From: Halarcobacter sp.
Lineage (GTDB): Bacteria > Campylobacterota > Campylobacteria > Campylobacterales > Arcobacteraceae
Length of the DNA: 64,000 bases
Direction: 5' to 3'
NCBI RefSeq assembly: GCF_963675975.1
Contig: NZ_OY780939.1
Location: 1,054,001 to 1,118,000 of the forward strand
Of the stretch, positions 46,160-55,724 are shown piece by piece; the first letter of the stretch is position 1, and each line of letters begins with the position of its first letter. Below the pieces are notes generated by a model, which searched no databases, was not told where the DNA came from, and saw only the letters and a program-made list of their open reading frames with translations. The position numbers were made by a program, and so were the translations under genes.

Positions 46160-48141
46160 TACTCATCTCCTAATCTTACATTTTTTCTTTTGTATTCACT
46201 TTGTAATTCAAATGGCATTAAAGCTTCTTGGATTTGATATCTGTCTTTACCTTCAGCTTCCATTTTCTCTTTAATATCATCAACCTCTTGTTGTCTAACT
46301 GCACTTAAAGGGTTTTCTATTAGATTACCTTTTGCTCCATAACCTCTAAATCCAGGAGGAATTTCCATTTTCATAATATCTAATGGCTCATATTCAACTG
46401 TAGGCATAGTATCACCCTCTACCCATGATGTAATAGTTCTTTTTAACCAGTTTTCATCATCTCTTTTTGGATAATCTTCTCTTGTATGAGCTCCCCTTGA
46501 TTCTGTTCTGTCAAGTGCACCTTTTGCCACACAAAGTGCAACTTTTAACATCATTGGAACTCTATATGCTTCTTCTAGTTCTGGGTTTGCACTTAATTGT
46601 TTATTTTTTACAGCTACATTTTTAGATTTTATATATAACTCTTCTAACTCTTTAACTGCTTTTGCAAGACCTTCACCATCTCTAAAAATACCTACATACT
46701 CTTGCATGATTTTTTTCATTCTATTTTTAATTTTGAAAACATCTTCACCAATATTTTTAGAAACTAACTCTTTCATATAACTTTCTTTTTCGAAAACAAA
46801 TTTTTCGATAATTTCTGTTTTAATATCGATTTGATTTTCTATACAATAATCAGCAAAATAGTTACCTACAATCATACCTGCAACAACAGTTTCAGATACT
46901 GAGTTACCACCAAGTCTATTAAATCCATGCATATCCCAACAAGCAGCTTCACCAGCACTAAACAGTCCAGCTAAAGTTTGTGACTCACCAGTTGGTTTAG
47001 TTCTAATACCACCCATAGAATAGTGTTGCATTGGGTGAACTGGTGCCCATCCTTTTTTACCTTCATCTGCTGGGTCAATCCCTGCAAAATATTCACAAAT
47101 CTCTTGAACATCTCTTAGATTTTTTTCAATATGTTCTCTACCTAAAATAGAGATATCTAACCAAAGGTGTGTACCGTATGGTGATTCTACACCTTTACCT
47201 TTTCTCATATGTTCCATCATTCTTCTTGATACAACATCTCTTGAAGCTAGGTCTTTTTTCTCAGGTTCGTAATCTGGCATAAATCTGTGTCCATCTACAT
47301 CTCTTAGAACACCACCATCACCTCTACAACCTTCAGTTAATAAAATACCTGATGGGAAAAGTGGAGTAGGGTGAAATTGTACAGCTTCCATATTTCCAAG
47401 TTTTGCAACACCTGTTTCTAAAGCAATAGCAGTACCAATACCTTCACAGATTACTGCATTTGTAGTAATTTCATATATTCTTCCATATCCACCAGTTGCT
47501 ATTAGAGTACCTTTTGCAACATATGCAGCAATTTCACCTGTAATTAAATCTCTAACAACTGCTCCATAACATCTATTATTGTGGTGGATTAAAGCAATAG
47601 CTTCTTTTCTATCTTCAATATTTACATCTAATTTTAATGATTCATTTGCAACTGCAAATAACATAGTATGGCCTGTTGCATCAGATGTATAACATGTTCT
47701 CCATTTTTTTGTACCACCAAAATCTCTTGAGTTGATTAAACCATGTTTATTATCATCTTCAAAAATTGTTGTTCTTTTTGTATTGATAACTGCTTCATGA
47801 TTACCTTTTTTAATTCTTGTCCAAGGCACACCCCAAGCTGCTAATTCTCTTATTGCTTTTGGAGCTGTTGTTACAAACATTCTTGCTACATCTTGATCAC
47901 ATCCCCAGTCTGAACCTTTTACTGTATCAGCAAAGTGAACATCTTCATTATCACCTTCAGACATTTTTGCATTACCTAAAGATGCTTGCATACCACCTTG
48001 TGCAGCTGCACTGTGAGATCTTTTAACTGGAACTAAACTTAAAACTGTTGTACTTAAACCTTTTTGCGCAGCGGCAACACCGGCTCTTAGGCCTGCTAAT
48101 CCACCACCGATTACTAATGCATCACAATATTTTATTTTCAT
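46159..48141 (-). CDS. frdA: Fumarate reductase flavoprotein subunit
   Basis: A 660-residue flavoprotein with the FAD-binding [14 protein letters not shown] at the N-terminus and His43 in [12 protein letters not shown], the covalent FAD attachment site at the same position as in Wolinella FrdA. The substrate site includes [14 protein letters not shown] and [13 protein letters not shown]; the capping and helical domains follow to [12 protein letters not shown] at the end. Length fits the Campylobacterota FrdA group (about 656-663). It is translated between frdC and frdB with tight junctions. Confidence 0.97.
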   Translation of the reverse strand: MKIKYCDALVIGGGLAGLRAGVAAAQKGLSTTVLSLVPVKRSHSAAAQGGMQASLGNAKMSEGDNEDVHFADTVKGSDWGCDQDVARMFVTTAPKAIRELAAWGVPWTRIKKGNHEAVINTKRTTIFEDDNKHGLINSRDFGGTKKWRTCYTSDATGHTMLFAVANESLKLDVNIEDRKEAIALIHHNNRCYGAVVRDLITGEIAAYVAKGTLIATGGYGRIYEITTNAVICEGIGTAIALETGVAKLGNMEAVQFHPTPLFPSGILLTEGCRGDGGVLRDVDGHRFMPDYEPEKKDLASRDVVSRRMMEHMRKGKGVESPYGTHLWLDISILGREHIEKNLRDVQEICEYFAGIDPADEGKKGWAPVHPMQHYSMGGIRTKPTGESQTLAGLFSAGEAACWDMHGFNRLGGNSVSETVVAGMIVGNYFADYCIENQIDIKTEIIEKFVFEKESYMKELVSKNIGEDVFKIKNRMKKIMQEYVGIFRDGEGLAKAVKELEELYIKSKNVAVKNKQLSANPELEEAYRVPMMLKVALCVAKGALDRTESRGAHTREDYPKRDDENWLKRTITSWVEGDTMPTVEYEPLDIMKMEIPPGFRGYGAKGNLIENPLSAVRQQEVDDIKEKMEAEGKDRYQIQEALMPFELQSEYKRKNVRLGDE

Positions 48142-48151
48142 AATATCACCC

Positions 48152-48919
48152 TTACTTTTTAATTATTTCTATAGTATCTGTTGGATTATATTTCATTGGA
48201 AGATGATCTGCTCTTTCAATACCTATTTTGATATAAGCTAAAAGTGTAACTGCACCTAAAGTTAAGAAAAAGATACTTACATATTTTTTTGCTTTAAGCA
48301 TTTTTGCTCTAGTTTCTTTTGGATTTTCTCCATCAAACCAACCCCATTTCATAGCAGCTCTATAAAGTCCAATTGAACCATGAAGTTCAACACAGATTAA
48401 TAAAACCATATATAAAAGCCACATATTTTCACTTACAACTCTGTGTGCACTAGCATATGGTCCGATATTTTCAGGTTGTGTAAACATTATATATAAGTGA
48501 ATCATTGCTGCAAACATCATAATAAATCCACTAATCCATTGAAACATCCACATAGAAGTATCTGTGTGTTTCATCATTTTAGAGTGTTCTCTTATTCTAA
48601 GATATGCTCTATACGATGTTGGAAATTTTCTTACACCTAAAATTGCATGTACAATAAAAATTGCTGTAATTACACCAACAAATACACTAACAATGATAGG
48701 AAGACCTCCATCAAAGATGAAATCTAATTCAAACATCTTTGTTACTGTATACATTGTTTTCTCACCAAAAAGAATAGTAGAAACAAAAAACATATGTGCC
48801 ATCATAAAAATAGCAAGTAACACACCTGAAGCTGTTAAAGCTTTATCAAGTTTTGCAGGAATTCTACTTTTCTTACCTTCTTCATTGATGCCTGTAAAGG
48901 CCTCTATAACTTTGTCCAT
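48152..48919 (-). CDS. frdC: Fumarate reductase dihaem cytochrome b subunit
   Basis: A 255-residue membrane anchor with five helices. Four haem-ligand histidines lie at 42, 91, 141 and 180, each two residues before the positions known in Wolinella succinogenes FrdC (44, 93, 143, 182). Glu178, two residues before the last histidine (CVELHGS), corresponds to the proton-pathway glutamate 180 of Wolinella. The protein therefore belongs to the B-type dihaem quinol:fumarate reductases. AAAGGAGAAGAA gives a strong ribosome binding site. It is the first gene of frdCAB-fumarase. Confidence 0.95.
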   Translation of the reverse strand: MDKVIEAFTGINEEGKKSRIPAKLDKALTASGVLLAIFMMAHMFFVSTILFGEKTMYTVTKMFELDFIFDGGLPIIVSVFVGVITAIFIVHAILGVRKFPTSYRAYLRIREHSKMMKHTDTSMWMFQWISGFIMMFAAMIHLYIMFTQPENIGPYASAHRVVSENMWLLYMVLLICVELHGSIGLYRAAMKWGWFDGENPKETRAKMLKAKKYVSIFFLTLGAVTLLAYIKIGIERADHLPMKYNPTDTIEIIKK

Positions 48920-49025
48920 TTCTTCTCCTTTAAGAGTTTTTCTTATTTCATAGGGAGAAGTTTACAAATGTAAAATGACTTTAAAGTGGTATTTAATATA
49001 AATTTTTAATTTTTATTTTATTTTT

Positions 49026-49053
49026 AGTACAAGCAAAAGCTTGTACTATTTTT
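49026..49053. terminator. Hairpin at the 3' end of the AGCS symporter gene
   Basis: AGTACAAGC (49026-49034), loop AAAA, GCTTGTACT (49039-49047), a perfect 9-bp stem that overlaps the symporter stop. The T run (ATTTTTTG) follows on the plus strand, with an A-rich sequence on the other side. Confidence 0.55.
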
Positions 49054-50368
49054 TGAAGTATCTGTTAGTTTCTTCAGTTATAACTTTAGAAAGAAGAAGT
49101 AGTGCTATTAAGTTAGGAATTGCCATAAGACCATTTGCAAGGTCTGAAAAATTCCATACAAGTTTTAATTCTGTCATTGCTCCAACTACAATAAAACTAA
49201 CAAAAACGATTCTATAAAGTTTTATTGATTTTGAACCAAATATATATTCAAAAGCTCTTTCTCCATAATAAGACCAACCAAGTATTGTTGAGTACCCAAA
49301 TAATACTGTAGCAATTACAATAACAATTGAACCAAAATCACCCAAAAAGAAATTAAAACTTTTTAAAGTTAAGTCTCCTGCACTTCCACCAGTTGTCCAT
49401 ATCGGAGCCATAAGAATAATAACAGCAGTCATTGTACATACAAGTAAGGTATCAATAAAAGTTTGTGTCATGGAAACTAAAGCTTGTTTAACTGGATCAT
49501 CAGTTTTAGCTGCAGCTGCTGCAATAGGAGCAGAACCAAGACCTGATTCATTTGAAAATACACCCCTAGCAATACCGTATCTAATAGCTGCTGCAACAGC
49601 TGCACCAGCAAAACCACCACCAGCTGCTATTGGGTTAAATGCATGATAAAAAATTAAATAAAATGCATCACCAACTTTGTCAAAGTTAGTAACAATAATA
49701 CTCAATGAAGTAATAAGGTATACTATAATCATGAATGGTATTAAAAAAGAAGTTGTTTTTCCTATTGATTTAATACCACCAATAACTACAAAAGATGTAA
49801 TAGTAAGTAGAACTACACCTGTAATCCAAGTTGGTATGTCAAATTGTGAATATATAGCATTTGCAACTGCATTTGATTGGGTCATATTTCCTATACCAAA
49901 TGAAGCGATAACAGTAAATAATGCAAAGGCAAAAGCTAATTTGTGCATTTTTAAACCATTTGCTAAATAATACATAGGTCCACCTTTATACCCATGTTTA
50001 CCTTTCTCTCTATATTTAACAGCTAAAATTGCTTCTGAATATTTTGTGGCCATACCAACTAAGCCAGTAACCCACATCCAGAATACTGCACCAGGACCTC
50101 CAAATGTGATAGCTGTAGCTACACCAACAATATTTCCTATTCCAACTGTTGCCGCAAGTGCCGTCATAAGAGCTTGAAAATGTGATATATCACCTTTGGC
50201 ACTTTTTTCTTTTTCAAATATAAGTTTTACTGCATGACCTAAGGCCCAAAACTGCATACCTTTTAATCTTATAGTTAAATATAAACCTGTTCCAACTAAT
50301 AGTACAAGCATGGGAACACCCCATACAAAACCGGAAGCTGAAGATATAAATTTGTCTAGTAATTCCAT
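49046..50368 (-). CDS. AGCS-family alanine/glycine:cation symporter
   Basis: A 440-residue symporter with about eleven helices. The family signature is visible in ALAATVGIGNIVGVATAITFGGPGA (split here by region) near residue 70 and in RGVFSNESGLGSAPIAAAAA near residue 270. The family imports alanine or glycine with sodium or protons. FWMWVTGLVGMATKYSEA and GGPMYYLANGL are further AGCS blocks. It is a single gene, convergent with nothing and upstream of the frd promoter region on the same strand, with a hairpin after its stop. Confidence 0.92.
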   Translation of the reverse strand: MELLDKFISSASGFVWGVPMLVLLVGTGLYLTIRLKGMQFWALGHAVKLIFEKEKSAKGDISHFQALMTALAATVGIGNIVGVATAITFGGPGAVFWMWVTGLVGMATKYSEAILAVKYREKGKHGYKGGPMYYLANGLKMHKLAFAFALFTVIASFGIGNMTQSNAVANAIYSQFDIPTWITGVVLLTITSFVVIGGIKSIGKTTSFLIPFMIIVYLITSLSIIVTNFDKVGDAFYLIFYHAFNPIAAGGGFAGAAVAAAIRYGIARGVFSNESGLGSAPIAAAAAKTDDPVKQALVSMTQTFIDTLLVCTMTAVIILMAPIWTTGGSAGDLTLKSFNFFLGDFGSIVIVIATVLFGYSTILGWSYYGERAFEYIFGSKSIKLYRIVFVSFIVVGAMTELKLVWNFSDLANGLMAIPNLIALLLLSKVITEETNRYFKK

Positions 50369-50599
50369 TATAATACCTTTATTTAGAAGTCTGTATAATA
50401 CCTTAAAGTAAGTTAAAAAAATATCAATAAATAATAATCAAAGTATTTTTTCAGAAGAAATGTTGTTAAATACGATAAAATTTACTAAAGGAAAATAATT
50501 ATCCTCAATAATAGTTTTAATTAATCTATTACTTAATTAAAATTTAGTATCATTATGCCCTTATAAAAAAGTGCATATGTGGATTACATTTTTTATTTT

Positions 50600-50607
50600 A
50601 GTATAAT
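50600..50607 (+). promoter_or_regulatory. -10 box for trxB
   Basis: AGTATAAT with TATAAT at 50602-50607, 18 bases before the trxB ATG, so the mRNA leader is only about 12 bases and holds AAAGGA. The rest of the 257-base gap 50369-50625 is AT-rich and shows no gene. Confidence 0.55.
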
Positions 50608-50625
50608 AAACAAAAGGATGAATTT

Positions 50626-51555
50626 ATGTTAGATTTAGCAATTATTGGTGGTGGTCCAGCTGGGCTTACTGCAGGTTTATACGCAACTAGAGGTGGTTTA
50701 AAAAATGTAACGATGTTTGAAATGGGTATGCCTGGTGGACAAATTACTGGAAGTTCTGAAATCGAAAACTATCCAGGTCAAGGTAGTATCATGTCTGGTA
50801 TGGATTTAATGCAAAACTGGCCAGAGCAATGTCAAAAATTTGGTTTAAAACATGAGATGAATCAAGTTTCTAAAGTTACAAAAGAGGGTGATGTTTTTAC
50901 TGTTACAACTGCAGATGGTAAAACACAAGAAGCAAAATCTGTATTATTGGCAACAGGTTCTGTTCCTAGACGTGCTGGATTTGAGGGTGAAGATAAATTC
51001 TTTGGTAGAGGAATCTCTACTTGTGCAACTTGTGATGGTTTCTTCTACAAAGGTAAAGAGGTAGCTTTAATTGGTGGTGGTGATTCTGCTTTAGAAGAAG
51101 CTGTTTACCTTTCAAAAATTTGTTCAAAAGTATATTTAGTACATAGAAGAGATACATATAGAGCAGCGCCAAGTACAATTGAACATATGAAAGCTTGTGA
51201 AAATATTGAAGAGGTTTCTAATGTAACTGTTGAAGAAGTTTATGGTGATATGTCAGGAGTTACTGGTCTTAAAGTAAAAAGCAAAGAGTCTGGAGAAATC
51301 AGAGATTTACCAGTTCCTGGTGTATTTGTTTTTGTTGGAAGAGATGTTTTAAATGAGCCTTTAAAACAAGATGATGGTTCTTTCCTTTGTGATGTAAATG
51401 AACAAGGTGAAATTATAGTAGATTTAAAAATGAAAACTTCAGTTCCAGGTTTATATGCAGCAGGTGATGTTAGAATTGATGCAGCGAAACAAGTTGTTTG
51501 TGCGGCAGGTGATGGTGCAACAGCAGCAGTAGATATTATAGAATATTTAGGGTAA
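50626..51555 (+). CDS. trxB: Thioredoxin reductase
   Basis: A 309-residue flavoenzyme that reduces thioredoxin with NADPH. FAD is bound by [20 protein letters not shown] at the N-terminus. The redox pair is Cys133-Cys136 in [10 protein letters not shown]. The NADPH-binding loop is [16 protein letters not shown] with VHRRDTYRA, where the HRR pattern supports NADPH. The C-terminal [19 protein letters not shown] binds FAD. Length is standard. It has its own promoter and lies 40 bases before dapB. Confidence 0.96.
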   Translation: MLDLAIIGGGPAGLTAGLYATRGGLKNVTMFEMGMPGGQITGSSEIENYPGQGSIMSGMDLMQNWPEQCQKFGLKHEMNQVSKVTKEGDVFTVTTADGKTQEAKSVLLATGSVPRRAGFEGEDKFFGRGISTCATCDGFFYKGKEVALIGGGDSALEEAVYLSKICSKVYLVHRRDTYRAAPSTIEHMKACENIEEVSNVTVEEVYGDMSGVTGLKVKSKESGEIRDLPVPGVFVFVGRDVLNEPLKQDDGSFLCDVNEQGEIIVDLKMKTSVPGLYAAGDVRIDAAKQVVCAAGDGATAAVDIIEYLG

Positions 51556-51595
51556 TAATTTAGACTTCAAAGTCTATAAAATAAGGATAAATTAG

Positions 51596-52366
51596 ATGGT
51601 TAATGTAGGTATTGTAGGTAGTACAGGTAGAGTAGGTTCACTTTTAATTGATGATTTAGCATTAGATGAAAATGCAAATTTAAAAGCTTGTCATGTTTTT
51701 GATGAATTAAAGAAGAGTGTTCCAGAAGGGACAGTTGTGACTAATGATATGAGAGTTTTATTAGATTCTTGTGATGTTATAATTGATTTTTCAGCTCCTG
51801 CAGCTACACAAAGCTTACTTGAAGAGGTTGTAGAAAATGGTGGAAAACCATTAGTTATTGCTACAACTGGATTTAATAAACATCAACAAAATTTACTTAT
51901 TGAAGCTTCTAAAAAAGTTCCAGTATTATATGCAACAAACATGAGTTTAGGTGTTGCAGTACTAAATAAATTAGTTTCATTGGCAAGTAAAGCACTAAGA
52001 GATTTTGATTGTGAAATAGTTGAGCAACATCACAGATATAAAGTTGATTCTCCATCAGGAACAGCTTTAACACTTGCAGAGCATGCAGCAAAAGCTAGGG
52101 ACTTAGATCTTGATGCTGTAAGAGTTTCTGGAAGAGATGGTGTAATTGGTGCAAGAACAAAAGATGAAATCGGTGTTATGAGTTTAAGAGGTGGAGATAT
52201 TGTTGGAAGACACACAGTTGGTCTATACAATGATGGTGAGTTTATTGAGCTTCATCACACAGCAACTTCAAGAAACACTTTTTCAAGAGGTGCAATTAAA
52301 GCTGCAAAGTGGCTAGTTAATCAGGAAGCTGGTTTATATTCAATTAATGACTGTTTAGGTCTATAA
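51596..52366 (+). CDS. dapB: 4-hydroxy-tetrahydrodipicolinate reductase
   Basis: A 256-residue DapB of the lysine/diaminopimelate pathway. VGIVGSTGRVGSLLIDDL is the dinucleotide-binding loop, VIDFSAP and ATTGFNKHQ are further cofactor contacts, and EQHHRYKVDSPSGTALTLAE (about residue 142 on) carries the catalytic histidine pair and lysine plus the substrate S-G-T. IELHHTATSRNTFSRGA closes the domain. Length is typical. The ATG at 51596 follows AAGGATAAATTAG. It works with lysA in this window to supply lysine and cell-wall diaminopimelate. Confidence 0.96.
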   Translation: MVNVGIVGSTGRVGSLLIDDLALDENANLKACHVFDELKKSVPEGTVVTNDMRVLLDSCDVIIDFSAPAATQSLLEEVVENGGKPLVIATTGFNKHQQNLLIEASKKVPVLYATNMSLGVAVLNKLVSLASKALRDFDCEIVEQHHRYKVDSPSGTALTLAEHAAKARDLDLDAVRVSGRDGVIGARTKDEIGVMSLRGGDIVGRHTVGLYNDGEFIELHHTATSRNTFSRGAIKAAKWLVNQEAGLYSINDCLGL

Positions 52367-52377
52367 GAAGGTTTAGT

Positions 52378-53724
52378 ATGTGTGCAATAGTTGGTATTTA
52401 TGGTAATGATAACGCTGCAAGGTTGGCTTCTTTAGCTCTATTTTCAATGCAACATAGAGGTCAGGAAGCAACTGGTATCTCTTCCTCTTGTGAAGGGAAA
52501 ATTTATACTAAAAAAAATAGTGGATTAGTTTCAGAAGTTTTTACTGATGAAGCTTTAAAATATTTAAAAGGTGATATGGCAATTGGTCATAATAGATATT
52601 CAACTGCAGGAAGCGATTCAATCTTAGATGCACAGCCTGTATTTGCTAAATATAGCCTAGGTGAAATCTCTATTGTACACAATGGAAATCTTATAAATAA
52701 AGAAGAAGTTAGACAAGAACTTATTGATAATGGTGCTATCTTTCAAACTGGAATGGATACAGAAAATCTTATTCATCTTATTGCAAAAAGTAATAAAGGT
52801 AGATTAAGAGATAGAATAACTTCTGCTTTAGAAAAGACTATTGGTGCTTATTGTTTTATTATTCAATCTAGAAATAAACAATTTGTTATTAGAGATAGAT
52901 ATGGTATTAGACCTTTATCTTTAGGAAAATTAAAATCTGGTGGATATATTGTTGCTAGTGAAACTTGTGCATTTGAACTTGTTGATGCTGAGTTTGTAAG
53001 AGATATTAATCCAGGTGAAATGTTAATATTCTCTAAAAAAGCTGAACCAGAATCTATTCAATTATTTGAACCAGAATTTAGACCTTGTGCCTTTGAATAT
53101 GTATATTTTGCTAGACCAGATTCTGAAATTGATGGTAAAAATGTTTACAATACAAGAGAAAATATGGGTAAAGCCCTTGCTCAAAATGATAAAGCAAAAA
53201 ACATAAAAGCAGATATGGTAATACCAGTTCCAGATTCAGGAGTTCCAGCAGCATTAGGATATGCCCAAGAGAGTGGAATATCTTTTAAATATGGAATTAT
53301 CAGAAACCACTATGTGGGAAGAACTTTTATTGAACCAACTCAAGAGATGAGAAATATGAAAGTTAAAATGAAACTTTCACCAATGAGATCTTTAATAAAA
53401 GGTAAGTCTTTACTTGTAATTGATGATTCTATTGTTAGAGGAACTACTTCAAAAAGAATAGTTAGAATGCTTAAAGAAGCTGGAGCTAAAGAGGTTCACT
53501 TTAGAGTTGCAAGTCCAGAGATAAAATTCCCAAATTTTTATGGAATTGATACCCCTTCAAAAGAGGAGTTAATTTCACATAGAATGACAAAAGAGGAAAT
53601 TTGTGAATATATTGAAGCAGATTCATTAGAATATTTATCAATTGATGATTTAGTTAGCTCAATTGGAAATGGTAGAAACTACGCATTAGAAAGTTTTGAT
53701 GGTGACTATTTCGTTACAAAATAA
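52378..53724 (+). CDS. purF: Amidophosphoribosyltransferase
   Basis: A 448-residue glutamine PRPP amidotransferase, the first enzyme of purine synthesis. Cys2 after Met (MCAIVGIYG) is the N-terminal nucleophile of the glutaminase domain, exposed after removal of Met. SMQHRGQEATGI and IGHNRYSTAG are glutamine-site motifs. The phosphoribosyltransferase domain has the PRPP loop LLVIDDSIVRGTTSKRI. There is no cysteine-rich propeptide, so it is the non-Fe-S type by this criterion. Length is normal. Its 3' end overlaps the radical SAM gene by about 26 bases. Confidence 0.95.
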   Translation: MCAIVGIYGNDNAARLASLALFSMQHRGQEATGISSSCEGKIYTKKNSGLVSEVFTDEALKYLKGDMAIGHNRYSTAGSDSILDAQPVFAKYSLGEISIVHNGNLINKEEVRQELIDNGAIFQTGMDTENLIHLIAKSNKGRLRDRITSALEKTIGAYCFIIQSRNKQFVIRDRYGIRPLSLGKLKSGGYIVASETCAFELVDAEFVRDINPGEMLIFSKKAEPESIQLFEPEFRPCAFEYVYFARPDSEIDGKNVYNTRENMGKALAQNDKAKNIKADMVIPVPDSGVPAALGYAQESGISFKYGIIRNHYVGRTFIEPTQEMRNMKVKMKLSPMRSLIKGKSLLVIDDSIVRGTTSKRIVRMLKEAGAKEVHFRVASPEIKFPNFYGIDTPSKEELISHRMTKEEICEYIEADSLEYLSIDDLVSSIGNGRNYALESFDGDYFVTK

Positions 53725-54691
53725 AACTAAAAAACAAACAAAAGAAGTACTTACTATAGGTAGGTACTTCAAAAAAAAGTTTAAAGAAAAAGTTTATAAA
53801 ACCCCCATATCAATCTCAGGTTTTACATGCCCAAATATAGATGGAAGTGTTGCTAAAGGTGGTTGTACTTTTTGTGAAAATGATTCTTTCTCTCCAAACC
53901 TTCAAGAAAAAAAACCTAGTTTTAAATTAAATCCAAGGGTAAATGAAAATCCTTTTTTAGATAAGCAATTAATGCAATTAGAGATGCAATTTAATGCAAC
54001 AAAACAAAGACTTGAAAATAAGTTTGGAGCTAAAAAATTTATTGTTTATTTTCAATCATTTACAAACACTTATGCCCCATTTGAAACCTTAAAAGCTTTA
54101 TACTCTAAAGCACTTAGTTTTGACAATGTAATAGGGCTTTCTATTGGTACTAGAACCGATTGTATGACTGATGAGATATTAGACTATTTAGAAGATTTAG
54201 CAAAAGATAAAGAGATTTGGGTAGAGTATGGGATCCAGTCATTTTATGATAAAACCTTAGATAAAATCAATAGAGGCGATGATTCAGCTAATATGATTGA
54301 ATGGATTAAAAAGACTAAACAAAGAGGATTAAATGTTTGTGGTCATTTAATCTATGGACTGCCTGATGAAACCCAAGAGATGATGTTAAACTCTTTTTAT
54401 AAAACCCTTGATTTGAAAGTTGATTCTATTAAATTTCATCCTTTATATGTAGTTAAAAATACACTTCTTACAAAAGAGTATAAAAAAGGAAATTTCACAC
54501 CTATTAGTGAAGAATTATATGTTGATACTGTTGTTAAATCAATTAAAAATTTACCTGATAATGTATCTGTTCAAAGGGTAACAGCTGGTATTGATGACAG
54601 TACGCTACTTTCACCTTTATGGTGCAAAAATAAACATAAACAAATAAAAAAAATAAGAGAAGGTTTATTAAAAGAGGGATTAAAATATTAA
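53699..54691 (+). CDS. Radical SAM protein, YhcC type (TIGR01212 family)
   Basis: About 330 residues. GFTCPNIDGSVAKGGCTFCE holds the three cluster cysteines in the family-specific C-x11-C-x2-C spacing. Further motifs are YFQSFTNTYAP, VIGLSIGTRTDC, WVEYGIQS and GLNVCGHLIYGLPDET, all typical of YhcC/TIGR01212 proteins. Their substrate is not known. No ATG gives an obvious ribosome binding site: TTG 53696, ATG 53699 and GTG 53702 are adjacent, all inside purF. The first 20 or so residues are not conserved-looking. It ends before a perfect hairpin. Confidence 0.88.
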   Translation: MVTISLQNKTKKQTKEVLTIGRYFKKKFKEKVYKTPISISGFTCPNIDGSVAKGGCTFCENDSFSPNLQEKKPSFKLNPRVNENPFLDKQLMQLEMQFNATKQRLENKFGAKKFIVYFQSFTNTYAPFETLKALYSKALSFDNVIGLSIGTRTDCMTDEILDYLEDLAKDKEIWVEYGIQSFYDKTLDKINRGDDSANMIEWIKKTKQRGLNVCGHLIYGLPDETQEMMLNSFYKTLDLKVDSIKFHPLYVVKNTLLTKEYKKGNFTPISEELYVDTVVKSIKNLPDNVSVQRVTAGIDDSTLLSPLWCKNKHKQIKKIREGLLKEGLKY

Positions 54692-54710
54692 GAGAAAAAC
54701 TCTCTTAATA
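54686..54710. terminator. Bidirectional terminator between the radical SAM gene and the LysR gene
   Basis: TATTAAGAGA (54686-54695), loop AAAAC, TCTCTTAATA (54701-54710); perfect 10-bp stem overlapping the upstream stop, between convergent genes. Only short T runs follow. Confidence 0.7.
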
Positions 54711-55607
54711 CTATTTAATTTTTAATAGATAGTCTACTACATTTTCAATAAATGCATCATGCTTTCTATCTTTTCTATATGCAATATATAGTTTTCTTGA
54801 CATTTTGTGATTACCAATTCTTGACTCAAATAAAGCTCCCGCTTTAAGTAATGATTCAATTGCATTTCTTGATACAATAGAAACTGTTGGTCTTTCACTT
54901 TTGTCTGAATGTAAAACTGTTTGAACAATAGTTGTAGCACTTGTTACTTCACTTGTAACATCAAAAGTATCACAATCAGGATAATTAGCTTTATCTAAAG
55001 ATTCTTTGAAAATCAGTCTAGTATGAGAATCAGGGTTTCTACACACCCACTTATATGATAATAAATCATCTGCTTTTGCTTTTGCTGGTAGCTCTTGGTT
55101 TGAGAAAATTACAATCTCATCATCCATCCATTCTCTATAAATGATATCCTCATCAGGAATATAGTTCTCAACTAAAGCCATATCAATTTTTTTGTCTAAT
55201 AAGTCTTCAATTGCTTTATGAGATACAGATACATTTATCGATACATCGTTGTTGATATTCTCTTTTAGATTGTTTAAAAATCTAGGTAAAATATAATTTC
55301 CGATAATAAATGAAGCACCAAATACAAAAGTAACATCTTTATTCATAATTTTAAGTAATTCTTTTTCACCATTATTAACACATCTTTCGATTTTTTGGGC
55401 GATTGAATATAGCATTTGACCCTCTTTAGTAAGTCTAATACCATTTTTCTTTCTATCAACTACTTGTACATCAAGATAGTCTTCAATAAATTTCATTTGT
55501 TGTGTTACTGCAGGCTGAGAAATACCTAGTTTAGCAGATGCTTTAGAAAAAGATTTCTCTCTTACTACTGTTAAAAAAGTCTCTAATTTTGCAAAATCTG
55601 TTAACAT
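54711..55607 (-). CDS. LysR-family transcriptional regulator
   Basis: A 298-residue regulator. The N-terminal winged helix (about 1-62; ETFLTVVREKSFSKASAKLG and ISQPAVTQQMKFIEDYL) is a typical LysR DNA-binding domain. The C-terminal effector domain (about 90-295) has the two-lobe periplasmic-binding fold. A regulator of this kind is known in Campylobacter. It stands divergent from the helicase gene and convergent with the radical SAM gene; neither need be a target. The effector cannot be told. The last residues DYLLKIK complete a normal length. Confidence 0.9.
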   Translation of the reverse strand: MLTDFAKLETFLTVVREKSFSKASAKLGISQPAVTQQMKFIEDYLDVQVVDRKKNGIRLTKEGQMLYSIAQKIERCVNNGEKELLKIMNKDVTFVFGASFIIGNYILPRFLNNLKENINNDVSINVSVSHKAIEDLLDKKIDMALVENYIPDEDIIYREWMDDEIVIFSNQELPAKAKADDLLSYKWVCRNPDSHTRLIFKESLDKANYPDCDTFDVTSEVTSATTIVQTVLHSDKSERPTVSIVSRNAIESLLKAGALFESRIGNHKMSRKLYIAYRKDRKHDAFIENVVDYLLKIK

Positions 55608-55698
55608 CTTTGGTTACCTTTTATAATTTGTAATGATAATAATAACATTTGTTTATAAATAAAAATATTAAAGAAGAGTTAATTTATTGAATTTATGA

Positions 55699-55704
55699 TA
55701 TAAT
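55699..55704 (+). promoter_or_regulatory. -10 box for the uvrD-truB-ispE-smpB operon
   Basis: TATAAT at 55699-55704 preceded by TGA (TGATATAAT), 20 bases before the helicase ATG. GGAG lies just before the start. Confidence 0.55.
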
Positions 55705-55724
55705 TTATATTTAATGGAGAGAAA

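Noticed and set aside
48564-48953. 129-codon open frame on the plus strand
   Set aside because: Antisense to frdC, whose haem ligands and spacing are intact; no family resemblance.
50369-50625. Fur-like operator in the AGCS-trxB gap (GGAAAATAATTATCC region)
   Set aside because: Only a partial, AT-biased match; in a sequence this AT-rich such patterns are expected by chance.
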